The notes below the pieces were generated by a model. That model did not search any database. It was given only the letters and a program-made list of their open reading frames with translations, and was not told where the DNA came from. Position numbers and translations under genes: made by a program. From positions 124,001-188,000 of the forward strand of contig NC_020300.1 of the NCBI RefSeq assembly GCF_000341355.1: DNA of 64,000 nt, written 5' to 3'. This DNA comes from Bartonella australis AUST/NH1 (GTDB lineage: Bacteria > Pseudomonadota > Alphaproteobacteria > Rhizobiales > Rhizobiaceae). Shown here piece by piece: positions 8,841-17,202 of the stretch (its first letter is position 1; each line of letters opens with the position of its first letter).

Positions 8841-9506
8841 CTATTCTAATAAATATTTGAGTGTCATAGCGGCTATAAAAGGGCTAAAAATACTAAAAAA
8901 GAGCGAAAAAGCGATAAGAAAAGCTAAGGCAGTAAGAAAAAAAGTGCTCGATACCGCCGAGGCTGTAGCTGCTGCAACGCCAAAAATCATGATTGGAATG
9001 GTTCCTGGCAAGATAATAATGAAAATGAGAATAGCACTGTGTAATAATGTCGTCGTCAGAGCTGCACCGATAGCGCCGACAAAAATGATAGCGGGCGTTC
9101 CACATAAAAGAGTCAACATTGTTGCAAAAGTTGTTATGGCGTCTAAATGAAGCAAAGGAGCTAGAACAGGTGTAGCAAAAATGAGAGGAAGCATAGTCCC
9201 AGCCCAGTGTGCGAGACATTTGGTAAAAACTATAAGTGCTAGACTATATCTTTGGTTCGAGAGGATTAGTTGGTCGAGACTTCCGTCATCGCGGTCAGTT
9301 TGAAAAAGTTTACTAAGATTGAGGAGACCTGCGAGAAAGGCTCCGATCCATAACATCCCTGGTCCTATTTGTGTAAGAATGTCCGGATCTGGACCGACTG
9401 CAAAGGGAGTTATGACGATGACGGCAATGAAAAATAAAAGTCCCGTTAGCCAAGGGGCTTGCGGTGCTAAAGTTAATTTAAGATCGCGCCAAAAGAGTGC
9501 TATCAT
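8841..9506 (-). CDS. ccmB: Haem exporter permease CcmB
   Basis: A 221-residue, very hydrophobic protein with about six membrane helices. The N-terminal MIALFWRDLKLTLAPQAPW and the FQTDRDDGSLDQL loop are typical of CcmB, the permease partner of CcmA. The pair uses ATP to free haem-loaded CcmE from CcmC. The start ATG at 9506 follows the ccmA stop with one base between, and ccmC follows after 46 bases, so the three are co-transcribed. Nothing looks damaged. Confidence 0.94.
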   Translation of the reverse strand: MIALFWRDLKLTLAPQAPWLTGLLFFIAVIVITPFAVGPDPDILTQIGPGMLWIGAFLAGLLNLSKLFQTDRDDGSLDQLILSNQRYSLALIVFTKCLAHWAGTMLPLIFATPVLAPLLHLDAITTFATMLTLLCGTPAIIFVGAIGAALTTTLLHSAILIFIIILPGTIPIMIFGVAAATASAVSSTFFLTALAFLIAFSLFFSIFSPFIAAMTLKYLLE

Positions 9507-9507
9507 T

Positions 9508-10140
9508 CTATTGTTCCTGAGGGGGTAAAAAGCGCTCTAGAGCGATTACGTGATTTTCTGGAAGACCAAGGGGCATATGAGTTGCTGCTATAATCATTCC
9601 ACCTTGGTTGAGATGGCGTCGAAAAAGCTCAGAAAAGACAGCCTGAGCATGACTATCAAGTCCTGATGTTGGTTCATCTAAAATCCAGATAGGGCGATAT
9701 GATAGCAAAAGACGGGCGATAGCTACGCGTCTTTTTTGTCCAGTTGATAAAATACCAAAAGGTAAACGCTCAAGGTCAGAAAGACCTGCATCTGCAAGAG
9801 CTTCATGAGGGGACCGGAAATGTTGTCCGTAAAATGCTGCCCAAAATTGCAAATTGTCAATAACAGATACAGAGGGTTTCATAGCGTTCTGAGTACTTAG
9901 ATAATGGCATACAGCCGCCAAAGGGTATATTTTTCCGTTTTTTTTGAAAACTACATAACCTTCAGCTGCTTCAAGGAGACCGACAATAATTCGCAACAAC
10001 GTCGATTTTCCAATACCATTTGGGCCGGTAATTGTCGCGAGTTGTTGCGTGTATAAACAAAAAGAAAGGCCTTGGAAGAGAATTCTTTCATCTCTGCGTG
10101 CCGCCAAATTTTTGCCCAATAACACCATCTTTCCGCTCAT
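9508..10140 (-). CDS. ccmA: Haem exporter ATP-binding protein CcmA
   Basis: A 210-residue ABC ATPase with Walker A GPNGIGKST at 39-47, an ABC signature written LSTGQKRRVAIARLL (the usual LSAGQ with one change), and Walker B WILDEPTSGLD. Its size and the surrounding ccmB, C, D and G make it CcmA, which drives release of holo-CcmE. It is the first gene of the string; the intergenic region in front, shared with acnA, carries two overlapping Irr-like palindromes, so iron may control the cluster. Confidence 0.95.
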   Translation of the reverse strand: MSGKMVLLGKNLAARRDERILFQGLSFCLYTQQLATITGPNGIGKSTLLRIIVGLLEAAEGYVVFKKNGKIYPLAAVCHYLSTQNAMKPSVSVIDNLQFWAAFYGQHFRSPHEALADAGLSDLERLPFGILSTGQKRRVAIARLLLSYRPIWILDEPTSGLDSHAQAVFSELFRRHLNQGGMIIAATHMPLGLPENHVIALERFLPPQEQ

Positions 10141-10209
10141 TTTTTTGCTATTTTTATAGTTTTTATTACATTATATGAAGTAAAAAACACGTTTTTTATG
10201 TAATCGTAC

Positions 10210-10235
10210 CTAGAATAGTTCTAGAAATAGTTCTA
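10210..10235. promoter_or_regulatory. Overlapping Irr-type (ICE-like) palindromes between ccmA and acnA
   Basis: CTAGAATAGTTCTAG at 10210-10224 is a perfect palindrome with a three-base centre, matching the core of the iron control element bound by Irr in Hyphomicrobiales (TTTAGAA, three bases, TTCTAAA). A second half-overlapping copy, TAGAA-ATAG-TTCTA at 10222-10235, has a four-base spacer. Irr itself is encoded in this window, and aconitase is a recorded Irr target in Bradyrhizobium. Binding here is a prediction. Confidence 0.55.
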
Positions 10236-10307
10236 TAAAGCACGCGTTGCGCCAGTATCTGGTGTAGGGTTTTGGGGCCAATTTCCGAATTTTCCGGTCA
10301 GAAGGCG

Positions 10308-10360
10308 AAAAATGAACAGCGAAAATGACGGCACCTGCTTTCGAACTGCGGTTCATTTTT
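10308..10360 (+). promoter_or_regulatory. Hairpin in the acnA upstream region
   Basis: AAAAATGAAC at 10308-10317 pairs perfectly with GTTCATTTTT at 10351-10360, and an inner CGAAA at 10320-10324 can pair with TTTCG at 10339-10343. The element ends 65 bases before the acnA start. It has no T-run directly behind it, so it is not a standard terminator; it may be a structured 5' leader or a protein-binding palindrome. Confidence 0.4.
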
Positions 10361-10425
10361 GCGGTTTGCGTTGTTTATTTCGGGAAATGGGCGGTTTGTA
10401 GTACGTTACATGAGGGTGGATGGTT

Positions 10426-13113
10426 ATGTCTCAAATTGACAGTTTCAGTTGTCGTAAAACTTTAAATGTTCGTGGCAAAGAATACATCTATTACAGCCTG
10501 GTTGAAGCTGAAAAAAACGGGCTCAGGGATATCTCCCGTTTGCCGTTTTCGATGAAGGTCCTCCTCGAAAATTTATTACGGTTCGAAGACGGCCGCACAG
10601 TTAAAAAAGAGGACATTTTAAATTTTACCAAGTGGCTAAACGACAAAGGTAGGGCCGGTGCAGAAATCGCCTACCGCCCCGCGCGCGTCCTCATGCAAGA
10701 TTTCACTGGCGTTCCCGCTGTCGTCGATCTTTCTGCGATGCGCGACGCTATGGTTAAGCTCGGGGGCAACGCTGAGAAAATTAACCCCCTCATCCCTGTT
10801 GATCTTATAATTGACCACTCGATTATCGTCGACGATTTCGGTAATTCGATGGCGTTTAAGGAGAATGTCGAGCACGAATATGCGCGCAACGGCGAACGTT
10901 ATCGTTTTCTCAAATGGGGGCAACAGGCTTTTCAAAATTTTCGAGTCGTTCCCCCAGGAACAGGAATTTGCCATCAGGTTAATTTGGAATATTTAGCTCA
11001 GTGCGTTTGGACAAAAAACGACGGCGATTCTCAGATTGCGTACCCTGATACATGCGTGGGGACCGATTCGCACACAACTATGGTGAATGGTTTAGGCGTT
11101 TTAGGTTGGGGCGTTGGTGGTATCGAAGCAGAAGCAGCAATGTTAGGACAACCGGTTTCTATGTTACTACCTGAAGTTATCGGTTTTTATTTGACAGGCA
11201 GACTCAAAGAAGGCGTGACGGCTACTGATTTGGTATTATTCGTTACGCAAATTTTGCGCAAAAAAGGTGTAGTCGGCAAATTTGTTGAATTTTTTGGCCC
11301 CGGTTTAGAATATATGACGATTGCTGATCGGGCTACAATAGGGAATATGGCGCCCGAATATGGAGCGACTTGTGGTTTTTTTCCAATCGATGAAGAAACA
11401 GTGCGTTATCTTAATATGACAGGGCGTGACGAAGATAGAATCGCTTTAGTGGAAGCTTATTCTAAGGCGCAAGGGATGTGGCGCGACAGAAAAACCATTG
11501 ATCCCGTCTTTAGCGATATAGTTGAATTAGATATGGGCAGTGTTGTGCCTTCTATGGCTGGTCCTAAGCGTCCAGAGGGGCGTATTCCATTGGAAAATGT
11601 CGGGCAGAATTTTACGTTAGCTTTGGCTAATGACTATAAAAAAGCCGATGAGGAAAATGATCGCTATATGGTTGAAGGTGAGCAGTATAAGCTTGGTCAT
11701 GGAGATATAGTGATTGCTGCGATTACTTCTTGTACAAATACGTCGAATCCGAGTGTCCTTATTGCTGCAGGTCTTTTGGCGCGTAACGCTGTGGCGAAAG
11801 GTCTCAAAAGTAAGCCATGGGTTAAGACTTCTCTTGCACCTGGTTCACAGGTAGTTGAAGCGTATCTCACTGAATCAGGCCTTCAACGAGATTTAGATGC
11901 CTTGGGGTTTAATTTAGTGGGTTTTGGATGCACGACGTGTATTGGAAATTCTGGCCCTTTGCTGCCGGTTATTTCTAAAACGATTAATGAAAATGGTTTA
12001 ATTGCTGCAGCTGTTCTTTCAGGTAATCGCAACTTTGAAGGGCGCGTGTCACCCGATGTACAGGCTAATTATTTAGCCTCACCGCCTTTGGTGGTCGCGT
12101 ACGCTTTGGTAGGAACAGTGCGTAGGGATTTAACGAAGGAACCTCTTGGTGAAGGTTCAGACGGTCAGCCAGTTTATTTGAGAGATATCTGGCCAACTTC
12201 TAAGGAAATACAGGAATTCATAGAGCGCAATGTTACCCGTAAAACTTTTGTTGAGAAATATGCAGATGTATTTAAAGGAGATGAAAATTGGCAAAAAGTT
12301 CAGCTCCCTGCGGGCGCTACTTATTCTTGGGATGATCAGTCAACTTATGTACGCAACCCGCCTTATTTCGATAAAATGCCGAAGGTCCCTAGTCCGTTAG
12401 GGGATATCAAAAATGCGCGTATTTTAGGGTTATTTGGTGATAAAATTACGACTGATCATATTTCTCCTGCGGGGTCGATTAAGTTTGATTCGCCTGCCGG
12501 GAAATATTTAACTGATCACGGGGTTGGAGTAGCTGATTTTAATCAATATGGGACTCGTCGTGGAAATCACGAGGTTATGATGCGTGGGACCTTCGCCAAT
12601 ATCCGTATTCGTAATTTTATGTTGGGAGAAAATGGTCGCGAAGGAGGCTACACAATCCACTATCCATCGGGGGAAGAAAAAACAATTTATGATGCAGCAA
12701 TAGCGTATAAGCGAGAGGGGGTTCCCTTGGTTGTTTTTGCTGGTATTGAGTATGGTAATGGGTCTTCTCGTGATTGGGCTGCTAAAGGCACTAATCTTCT
12801 TGGTATAAAAGCAGTGATTGCTCAATCTTTTGAGCGTATTCACCGGTCTAATCTCGTTGGTATGGGAATTGTTCCATTTGTGTTTGAAGCCGGTGCAAGT
12901 TGGCAATCGTTCGGTCTAAAAGGGGACGAACAGATAACAATTGGAGGCATTCATGATTTAAAGCCTCGTCAGAGGGTTACGGCTACGATTACTTCTGCTG
13001 ACGGGACAGTAAAAAATATGCCATTATTGTGCCGTGTTGATACCGAAGATGAGTTGGATTATTTGCGTCACGGCGGTATTTTGCAATATGTTTTGCGTGA
13101 TTTAGCTGTTTAA
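10426..13113 (+). CDS. acnA: Aconitate hydratase A
   Basis: A full-length AcnA (895 residues), converting citrate to isocitrate in the TCA cycle. The three iron-sulfur cysteines are visible: residue 436 in ITSCTNTSNP and residues 502 and 505 in GFGCTTCIGNSG. The C-terminal swivel domain has the conserved GIEYGNGSSRDWAAKG and SFERIHRSNLVGMG blocks. I use the ATG at 10426 because GAGGGTGG lies six bases upstream; an in-frame ATG two codons earlier is also possible. The first 600 or so bases use many more C-ending codons (GTC, ATC, CTC, CGC) than the rest of the gene. Iron control by Irr is likely from the upstream palindromes. Confidence 0.97.
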   Translation: MSQIDSFSCRKTLNVRGKEYIYYSLVEAEKNGLRDISRLPFSMKVLLENLLRFEDGRTVKKEDILNFTKWLNDKGRAGAEIAYRPARVLMQDFTGVPAVVDLSAMRDAMVKLGGNAEKINPLIPVDLIIDHSIIVDDFGNSMAFKENVEHEYARNGERYRFLKWGQQAFQNFRVVPPGTGICHQVNLEYLAQCVWTKNDGDSQIAYPDTCVGTDSHTTMVNGLGVLGWGVGGIEAEAAMLGQPVSMLLPEVIGFYLTGRLKEGVTATDLVLFVTQILRKKGVVGKFVEFFGPGLEYMTIADRATIGNMAPEYGATCGFFPIDEETVRYLNMTGRDEDRIALVEAYSKAQGMWRDRKTIDPVFSDIVELDMGSVVPSMAGPKRPEGRIPLENVGQNFTLALANDYKKADEENDRYMVEGEQYKLGHGDIVIAAITSCTNTSNPSVLIAAGLLARNAVAKGLKSKPWVKTSLAPGSQVVEAYLTESGLQRDLDALGFNLVGFGCTTCIGNSGPLLPVISKTINENGLIAAAVLSGNRNFEGRVSPDVQANYLASPPLVVAYALVGTVRRDLTKEPLGEGSDGQPVYLRDIWPTSKEIQEFIERNVTRKTFVEKYADVFKGDENWQKVQLPAGATYSWDDQSTYVRNPPYFDKMPKVPSPLGDIKNARILGLFGDKITTDHISPAGSIKFDSPAGKYLTDHGVGVADFNQYGTRRGNHEVMMRGTFANIRIRNFMLGENGREGGYTIHYPSGEEKTIYDAAIAYKREGVPLVVFAGIEYGNGSSRDWAAKGTNLLGIKAVIAQSFERIHRSNLVGMGIVPFVFEAGASWQSFGLKGDEQITIGGIHDLKPRQRVTATITSADGTVKNMPLLCRVDTEDELDYLRHGGILQYVLRDLAV

Positions 13114-13334
13114 TAGAGTGTTTATTTGTTTATTAAAGTACGCGTTAAGTCGGGCTCTTGGGACGTCCTTCTAGTTTTTTACACTTATTCGTGAAAATTC
13201 AATTGACGTTAGCTTTAAGGTTAAGTTATAAGCTCACTGATGGGGGGCGGCTATCAGAGTTGGGGTGTGTGTATTTTAATGCCGGTATAGCTCTGGTTGT
13301 CCTTGCTGATAGGTCAAAAGAGAGAGATATATTT

Positions 13335-13601
13335 ATGGCGAATACATTTTCGGCTAAAAAGGCGGTGCGCAAAATTGCAGCCCGCACACGGGTCAACAAA
13401 GCCCGTCGTTCGCGCGTTCGTACTTTTATTCGTAAATTTGATGATGCTCTGGCTGGGGGCGATAAAGCGTCTGCAGAAATGGCCTTTAAGAACTTTGAAC
13501 CAGAGGTTATGCGCGCAGTTTCTAAAGGAGTTTTTCATAAGAACACCGCAGCGCGGAAAGTGTCACGTTTGGCGAAGCGTTTGAAGAATTTTAGCGCCTA
13601 A
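13335..13601 (+). CDS. rpsT: 30S ribosomal protein S20
   Basis: An 88-residue, Arg/Lys/Ala-rich protein starting [18 protein letters not shown], with the helical KTAVKKF-like core of S20 and the [13 protein letters not shown]-terminus. S20 binds 16S rRNA early in 30S assembly. The start is the ATG at 13335, preceded by a run of AGAG; the same frame is open 59 codons further upstream but that part has no S20 homology. It lies upstream of dnaA, the standard order in this bacterial group, and is followed by a strong terminator. Confidence 0.96.
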   Translation: MANTFSAKKAVRKIAARTRVNKARRSRVRTFIRKFDDALAGGDKASAEMAFKNFEPEVMRAVSKGVFHKNTAARKVSRLAKRLKNFSA

Positions 13602-13625
13602 TTTTTTTGCTTTAGAGGAATCGGG

Positions 13626-13654
13626 CCAGTATCCGTGAGGGTGCTGGTTTTTTT
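13626..13654 (+). terminator. Rho-independent terminator after rpsT
   Basis: CCAGTATCC and GGGTGCTGG form a nine-base-pair stem (two G-T pairs) around a GTGA tetraloop at 13626-13647, followed directly by seven T residues. It lies 24 bases behind the rpsT stop and should separate rpsT from dnaA. Confidence 0.85.
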
Positions 13655-14226
13655 GTTAATTTTTGGGCAGAATCTATATAGTGCCATTTTTATCAAAAAA
13701 TATAATAAGTTTTTTATGTTATGATAGTTATCCACAAGGTCTGTGAATTTTGAGAGAGTCTTTTTTGTCAAGCTTTTTTTATTTTTTTTTTTTAGCGAAT
13801 AAATTCTTTAATTATTAGTAAATTTTACAAAAAAAAAGTGAATTGAATCAATTAGCTTTCCCATTTGTTCTTTCTGTTTACGGGTTTATATCGGCTTTTT
13901 GCGATATTTCGATCGTATTTTGACCTCTTGCATTTTACCTCTGCTGTTTTGTATGGTTCTAATGGAAATTAAAGATACACAAGGTTTTTGTTAGCCGAGT
14001 GTTCTGTTTCGTGTTGCATTGGGGGGGGGTGCTTTGGGTTGTAGGCTATATGAGGCTTCAGCTTAAGTAAGTTTTCTGGCAGGATCCTTTGGTTTCCTTT
14101 ATTGGTATATTTTAAAAGAGCGTATCGTGCGATCGGTACGAAATGAATTTATCAATTACCTTTGTAATTGGGGTCGGTATGGAGTGATCCCGGCGGAGGT
14201 ATAAGTAATCTTATTCGGGGAAGGGC
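13655..14226. promoter_or_regulatory. dnaA upstream region: DnaA box, T-rich tracts, GANTC palindrome, G9 tract
   Basis: This 570-base gap holds no gene. TTATCCACA at 13728-13736 is a perfect consensus DnaA box. It is followed by a very T-rich stretch (seven T, one A, twelve T at 13774-13793) and an AT-rich block to about 13845. AATTGAATCAATT at 13841-13853 is a perfect palindrome centred on a GANTC (CcrM) site. Nine consecutive G residues lie at 14021-14029. The box most simply serves DnaA autoregulation; whether the AT-rich block unwinds as an origin is open, and I doubt it. Confidence 0.5.
13728..13736 (+). promoter_or_regulatory. Consensus DnaA box
   Basis: TTATCCACA, identical to the strict DnaA consensus, about 490 bases in front of dnaA. 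A second, one-mismatch box on the other strand, GGTGGATAA, lies at 14301-14309 at the start of the dnaA coding region. I found no cluster of perfect boxes. Confidence 0.65.
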
Positions 14227-15873
14227 GTGCTTGCTCTCGCGGAGCAGTTTTCGAGCTGCTTAGCAGGACGGGATTGTGGTTTTTTATCGGGATGGAAAAT
14301 GGTGGATAAGTTGAACTCTAAAGTCAGTTCTTTTAAAAAGGTTTCAGTGGATATCCTGTCTACAGAGAGAATGATAGACAAGATGGCGGATGTAAGTGGG
14401 TCGGTTGTTGCGAATGCTTCTGCGGAGCGTCTGATTGCTTTAGAGGAAGAAGGAGCGTCCGCTTTTGCGCGTGTGATGGCTCAGTTAAAGGCACAGGTTG
14501 GTGTTGAGGCTTATACTAGTTGGTTTGGCCGTTTGAAGCTTGCCGAGTATAATCGTAATCTCGTGAAACTTTCTGTTCCTACTGCGTTTTTACGCTCATG
14601 GATTAATAATCATTATGGTTCCCTTTTAACAAATTTGTGGAAACGGGAGAATTCAGCGATTCTCCGTGTTGAAGTCGTTGTTCGTGGTATGAAGCGCGTT
14701 TCGAAGGGTGCTGTATGTAAGGCGGATGAGGGGCCTGTTGTTGCTGTTTCTGAGGAACAAGCTGCTTCATCTTTGATCGGAGAGTGCGCAGAATATACAG
14801 TAAAATCTGCTCGTGTAGGCATTTTTGGTTCACCGCTTGATTCGCGTTATACTTTTGAGAATTTTGTTGAAGGATCTTCTAACCGTGTTGCTTTGGCTGC
14901 AGCACGCTCAGTTGCAGAGGGGCATAAAAGCGCTTTGCGGTTTAATCCTCTTTTTATTCACGCATCCGTTGGTTTAGGAAAAACGCACTTACTGCAAGCT
15001 GTTGCCGCTGCAGCACTAAAGCGTTTAACGCCCGCGCGCGTTATTTATCTGACTGCTGAATATTTTATGTGGCGTTTTGCGACAGCTATTCGTGATAATG
15101 ATGCTCTTTCTTTTAAGGAGCAGTTACGTGATATCGATCTTTTAATTATCGATGATATGCAATTTTTACAGGGAAAGTCGATTCAGCACGAATTTTGCCA
15201 TTTGCTCAATATGTTGCTTGATAGTGCAAAACAGGTTGTTGTAGCGGCTGATCGCCCACCGGCAGAATTGGAATCACTTGATCTTCGGGTTCGCTCTCGT
15301 CTTCAAGGGGGAGTAGCCCTTGAAGTTGAGGCGCCTGATTATGAAATGCGCCTGAAGATGTTGCGTCAACGGCTGAAGGCAGCGCAGCAGGATGATAATG
15401 CAATTGCAATTTCTGATGATGTTTTGGAGTATATTGCTAAAACGGTTTTGGGGTCAGGCCGTGATATTGAAGGGGCATTTAACCAGTTACTGTTTCGTCA
15501 GTCTTTTGAGTCTGATTTATCTTTAGAGCGAATTGACGAATTATTGGGCCATTTAACGCGTTCAGGTGAACCAAAGCGCATTAGGATTGAAGAAATTCAA
15601 CGTACGGTCGCCCGTCATTATAATGTTTCTAAGCAAGATTTATTATCGAATCGCCGGACTCGCACGGTCGTTAAGCCACGACAAGTCGCGATGTATTTGG
15701 CGAAAATGTTAACGCCTCGTTCGTTGCCAGAAATTGGGCGCCGTTTTGGGGGGCGCGATCATACAACAGTCTTACATGCAGTGCGTAAAATTGAAGATTC
15801 TGTTTGTGGCGATCAGACTTTAGCGAAAGAACTTGAATTGCTTAAGCGGTTGATTGGAGAACAGACTGTATAG
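14227..15873 (+). CDS. dnaA: Chromosomal replication initiator protein DnaA
   Basis: The protein carries all DnaA domains: an N-terminal helicase-interaction domain ([15 protein letters not shown]), a linker, an AAA+ domain with Walker A GLGKTHLL at 249-256 and Walker [10 protein letters not shown] near 305, and the C-terminal helix-turn-helix with [20 protein letters not shown], which reads DnaA boxes. DnaA-ATP opens the origin to start replication. The start is uncertain: GTG at 14227 (548 residues) follows GGGGAAGGG, but ATGs at 14299 and 14371 would give 524 or 500 residues, nearer the usual length. dnaN and recF follow on the same strand. Confidence 0.95.
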   Translation: MLALAEQFSSCLAGRDCGFLSGWKMVDKLNSKVSSFKKVSVDILSTERMIDKMADVSGSVVANASAERLIALEEEGASAFARVMAQLKAQVGVEAYTSWFGRLKLAEYNRNLVKLSVPTAFLRSWINNHYGSLLTNLWKRENSAILRVEVVVRGMKRVSKGAVCKADEGPVVAVSEEQAASSLIGECAEYTVKSARVGIFGSPLDSRYTFENFVEGSSNRVALAAARSVAEGHKSALRFNPLFIHASVGLGKTHLLQAVAAAALKRLTPARVIYLTAEYFMWRFATAIRDNDALSFKEQLRDIDLLIIDDMQFLQGKSIQHEFCHLLNMLLDSAKQVVVAADRPPAELESLDLRVRSRLQGGVALEVEAPDYEMRLKMLRQRLKAAQQDDNAIAISDDVLEYIAKTVLGSGRDIEGAFNQLLFRQSFESDLSLERIDELLGHLTRSGEPKRIRIEEIQRTVARHYNVSKQDLLSNRRTRTVVKPRQVAMYLAKMLTPRSLPEIGRRFGGRDHTTVLHAVRKIEDSVCGDQTLAKELELLKRLIGEQTV

Positions 15874-16068
15874 CATTATATTCACACCCTATCGTCAAAA
15901 ATGTTGCAGAGTGTCAGTAGGGAGATAGCGGTTGTTGCATTCAGAGTGGCCTATTGCCATTTTAAAGGATGTTGAATAAAATTTGGCACATGATTCTTTT
16001 GAATGAATCGTGGGCTTTTTAATTTAGTGAATTTACAGTCGTTGAAAAATTATAAACGGGGATTTTTA

Positions 16069-17190
16069 ATGCGTATTACAGTTGATCGCAGCCAATTTCT
16101 TAAATCTCTCGGTCGTGTTCATCGCGTGGTTGAGCGCCGTAATACTATTCCTATTTTGTCGAATATATTGATTGATGCGGGCGAGGGCAGCGTGCAATTG
16201 AAAGCGACGGATCTTGATTTAGAGGTTACAGAATCTTTTGTCGCTAATGTTGAACAAGCAGGGGCGACAACTGTTCCAGCGCATTTACTTTACGATATTG
16301 TTCGCAAGTTGCCCGACGGCGGTGATATCGTTTTGTCAGCTGATGTAGAGCAGGTCGGTACTATGTCGATTACCTCTGGCTGCGCTAATTTCCGACTTCA
16401 ATGTCTTCCTAAAATAGATTTTCCAGAGTCTCTTCCAGGTCAGTTTAGTTGCCGGTTTTCTTTACCCGCGTCGAGTCTCAAGCGTCTGCTTGATTGTACG
16501 CAGTTCGCTATTTCTATTGAAGAAACGCGTTACTACCTTAATGGCGTTTACTTCCATGTTATTGATGATGGTACCTTAAAACTGCGTTTAGTTGCTACTG
16601 ACGGCCACCGCCTGGCACAAGCTGATATGGAAGCTCCTTCGGGAGTTGATGGTATGCCGGGCGTTATTATCCCCCGTAAAGTTGTAGGAGAATTGCAAAA
16701 GCTTCTGGCGGAGGAAGTCGATGCTGGCGTGTGTGTAGAGCTTTCGGAAGCGAAAATTTGTTTTTCTGTGGGATCTGTGGTTCTTACGTCAAAATTAATT
16801 GATGGAACCTTTCCGGAATATCAACGTGTTATTCCCCTCGGAAATGATAAAAAATTGACTGTAAATCGGCAGGATTTTTCTTCCGCCGTTGACCGTGTTT
16901 CAACAATTTCGAGTGATCGCGGACGCGCAGTGAAATTAATAGTTGAAAATGGACAATTGAGGCTTGTCGTTAATAATCCTGACTCTGGGAGTGCAGAGGA
17001 TCAATTGGTTGCAAATTATACGTCTGATCCTCTTGAGATCGGATTTAATTCACGCTATCTTTTGGATATAGCGGCGCAACTTTCAGGTGACGAGATGATT
17101 TTGATGCTTGCGGAGGCTGGGGCGCCTGCGCTAATTCGTGATAATGGTGATGCAGAGGCGCTTTATGTGCTTATGCCCATTCGTGTTTGA
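16069..17190 (+). CDS. dnaN: DNA polymerase III beta subunit (sliding clamp)
   Basis: A 373-residue clamp protein starting MRITVDRSQFLKSLGRVHRVVERRN, with three repeated clamp domains and the C-terminal MPIRV end typical of DnaN. The clamp encircles DNA and tethers polymerase III. The ATG at 16069 is chosen from homology and a GGGGA site in front; the frame is open 22 codons further. Two GANTC sites lie just upstream (15992-15996 and 16005-16009), so transcription may depend on the GcrA/CcrM cycle. recF starts 12 bases behind the stop. Confidence 0.96.
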   Translation: MRITVDRSQFLKSLGRVHRVVERRNTIPILSNILIDAGEGSVQLKATDLDLEVTESFVANVEQAGATTVPAHLLYDIVRKLPDGGDIVLSADVEQVGTMSITSGCANFRLQCLPKIDFPESLPGQFSCRFSLPASSLKRLLDCTQFAISIEETRYYLNGVYFHVIDDGTLKLRLVATDGHRLAQADMEAPSGVDGMPGVIIPRKVVGELQKLLAEEVDAGVCVELSEAKICFSVGSVVLTSKLIDGTFPEYQRVIPLGNDKKLTVNRQDFSSAVDRVSTISSDRGRAVKLIVENGQLRLVVNNPDSGSAEDQLVANYTSDPLEIGFNSRYLLDIAAQLSGDEMILMLAEAGAPALIRDNGDAEALYVLMPIRV

Positions 17191-17202
17191 GGGCAATACG
17201 TT

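Noticed and set aside
8857-9150. Lys/Ala-rich 97-codon plus-strand frame
   Set aside because: It is antisense to ccmB; the basic composition is the shadow of a hydrophobic protein.
13655-14226. Chromosomal origin of replication next to dnaA
   Set aside because: Only one perfect DnaA box, no cluster, and base composition by eye does not switch strands here. Alphaproteobacterial origins are usually elsewhere.
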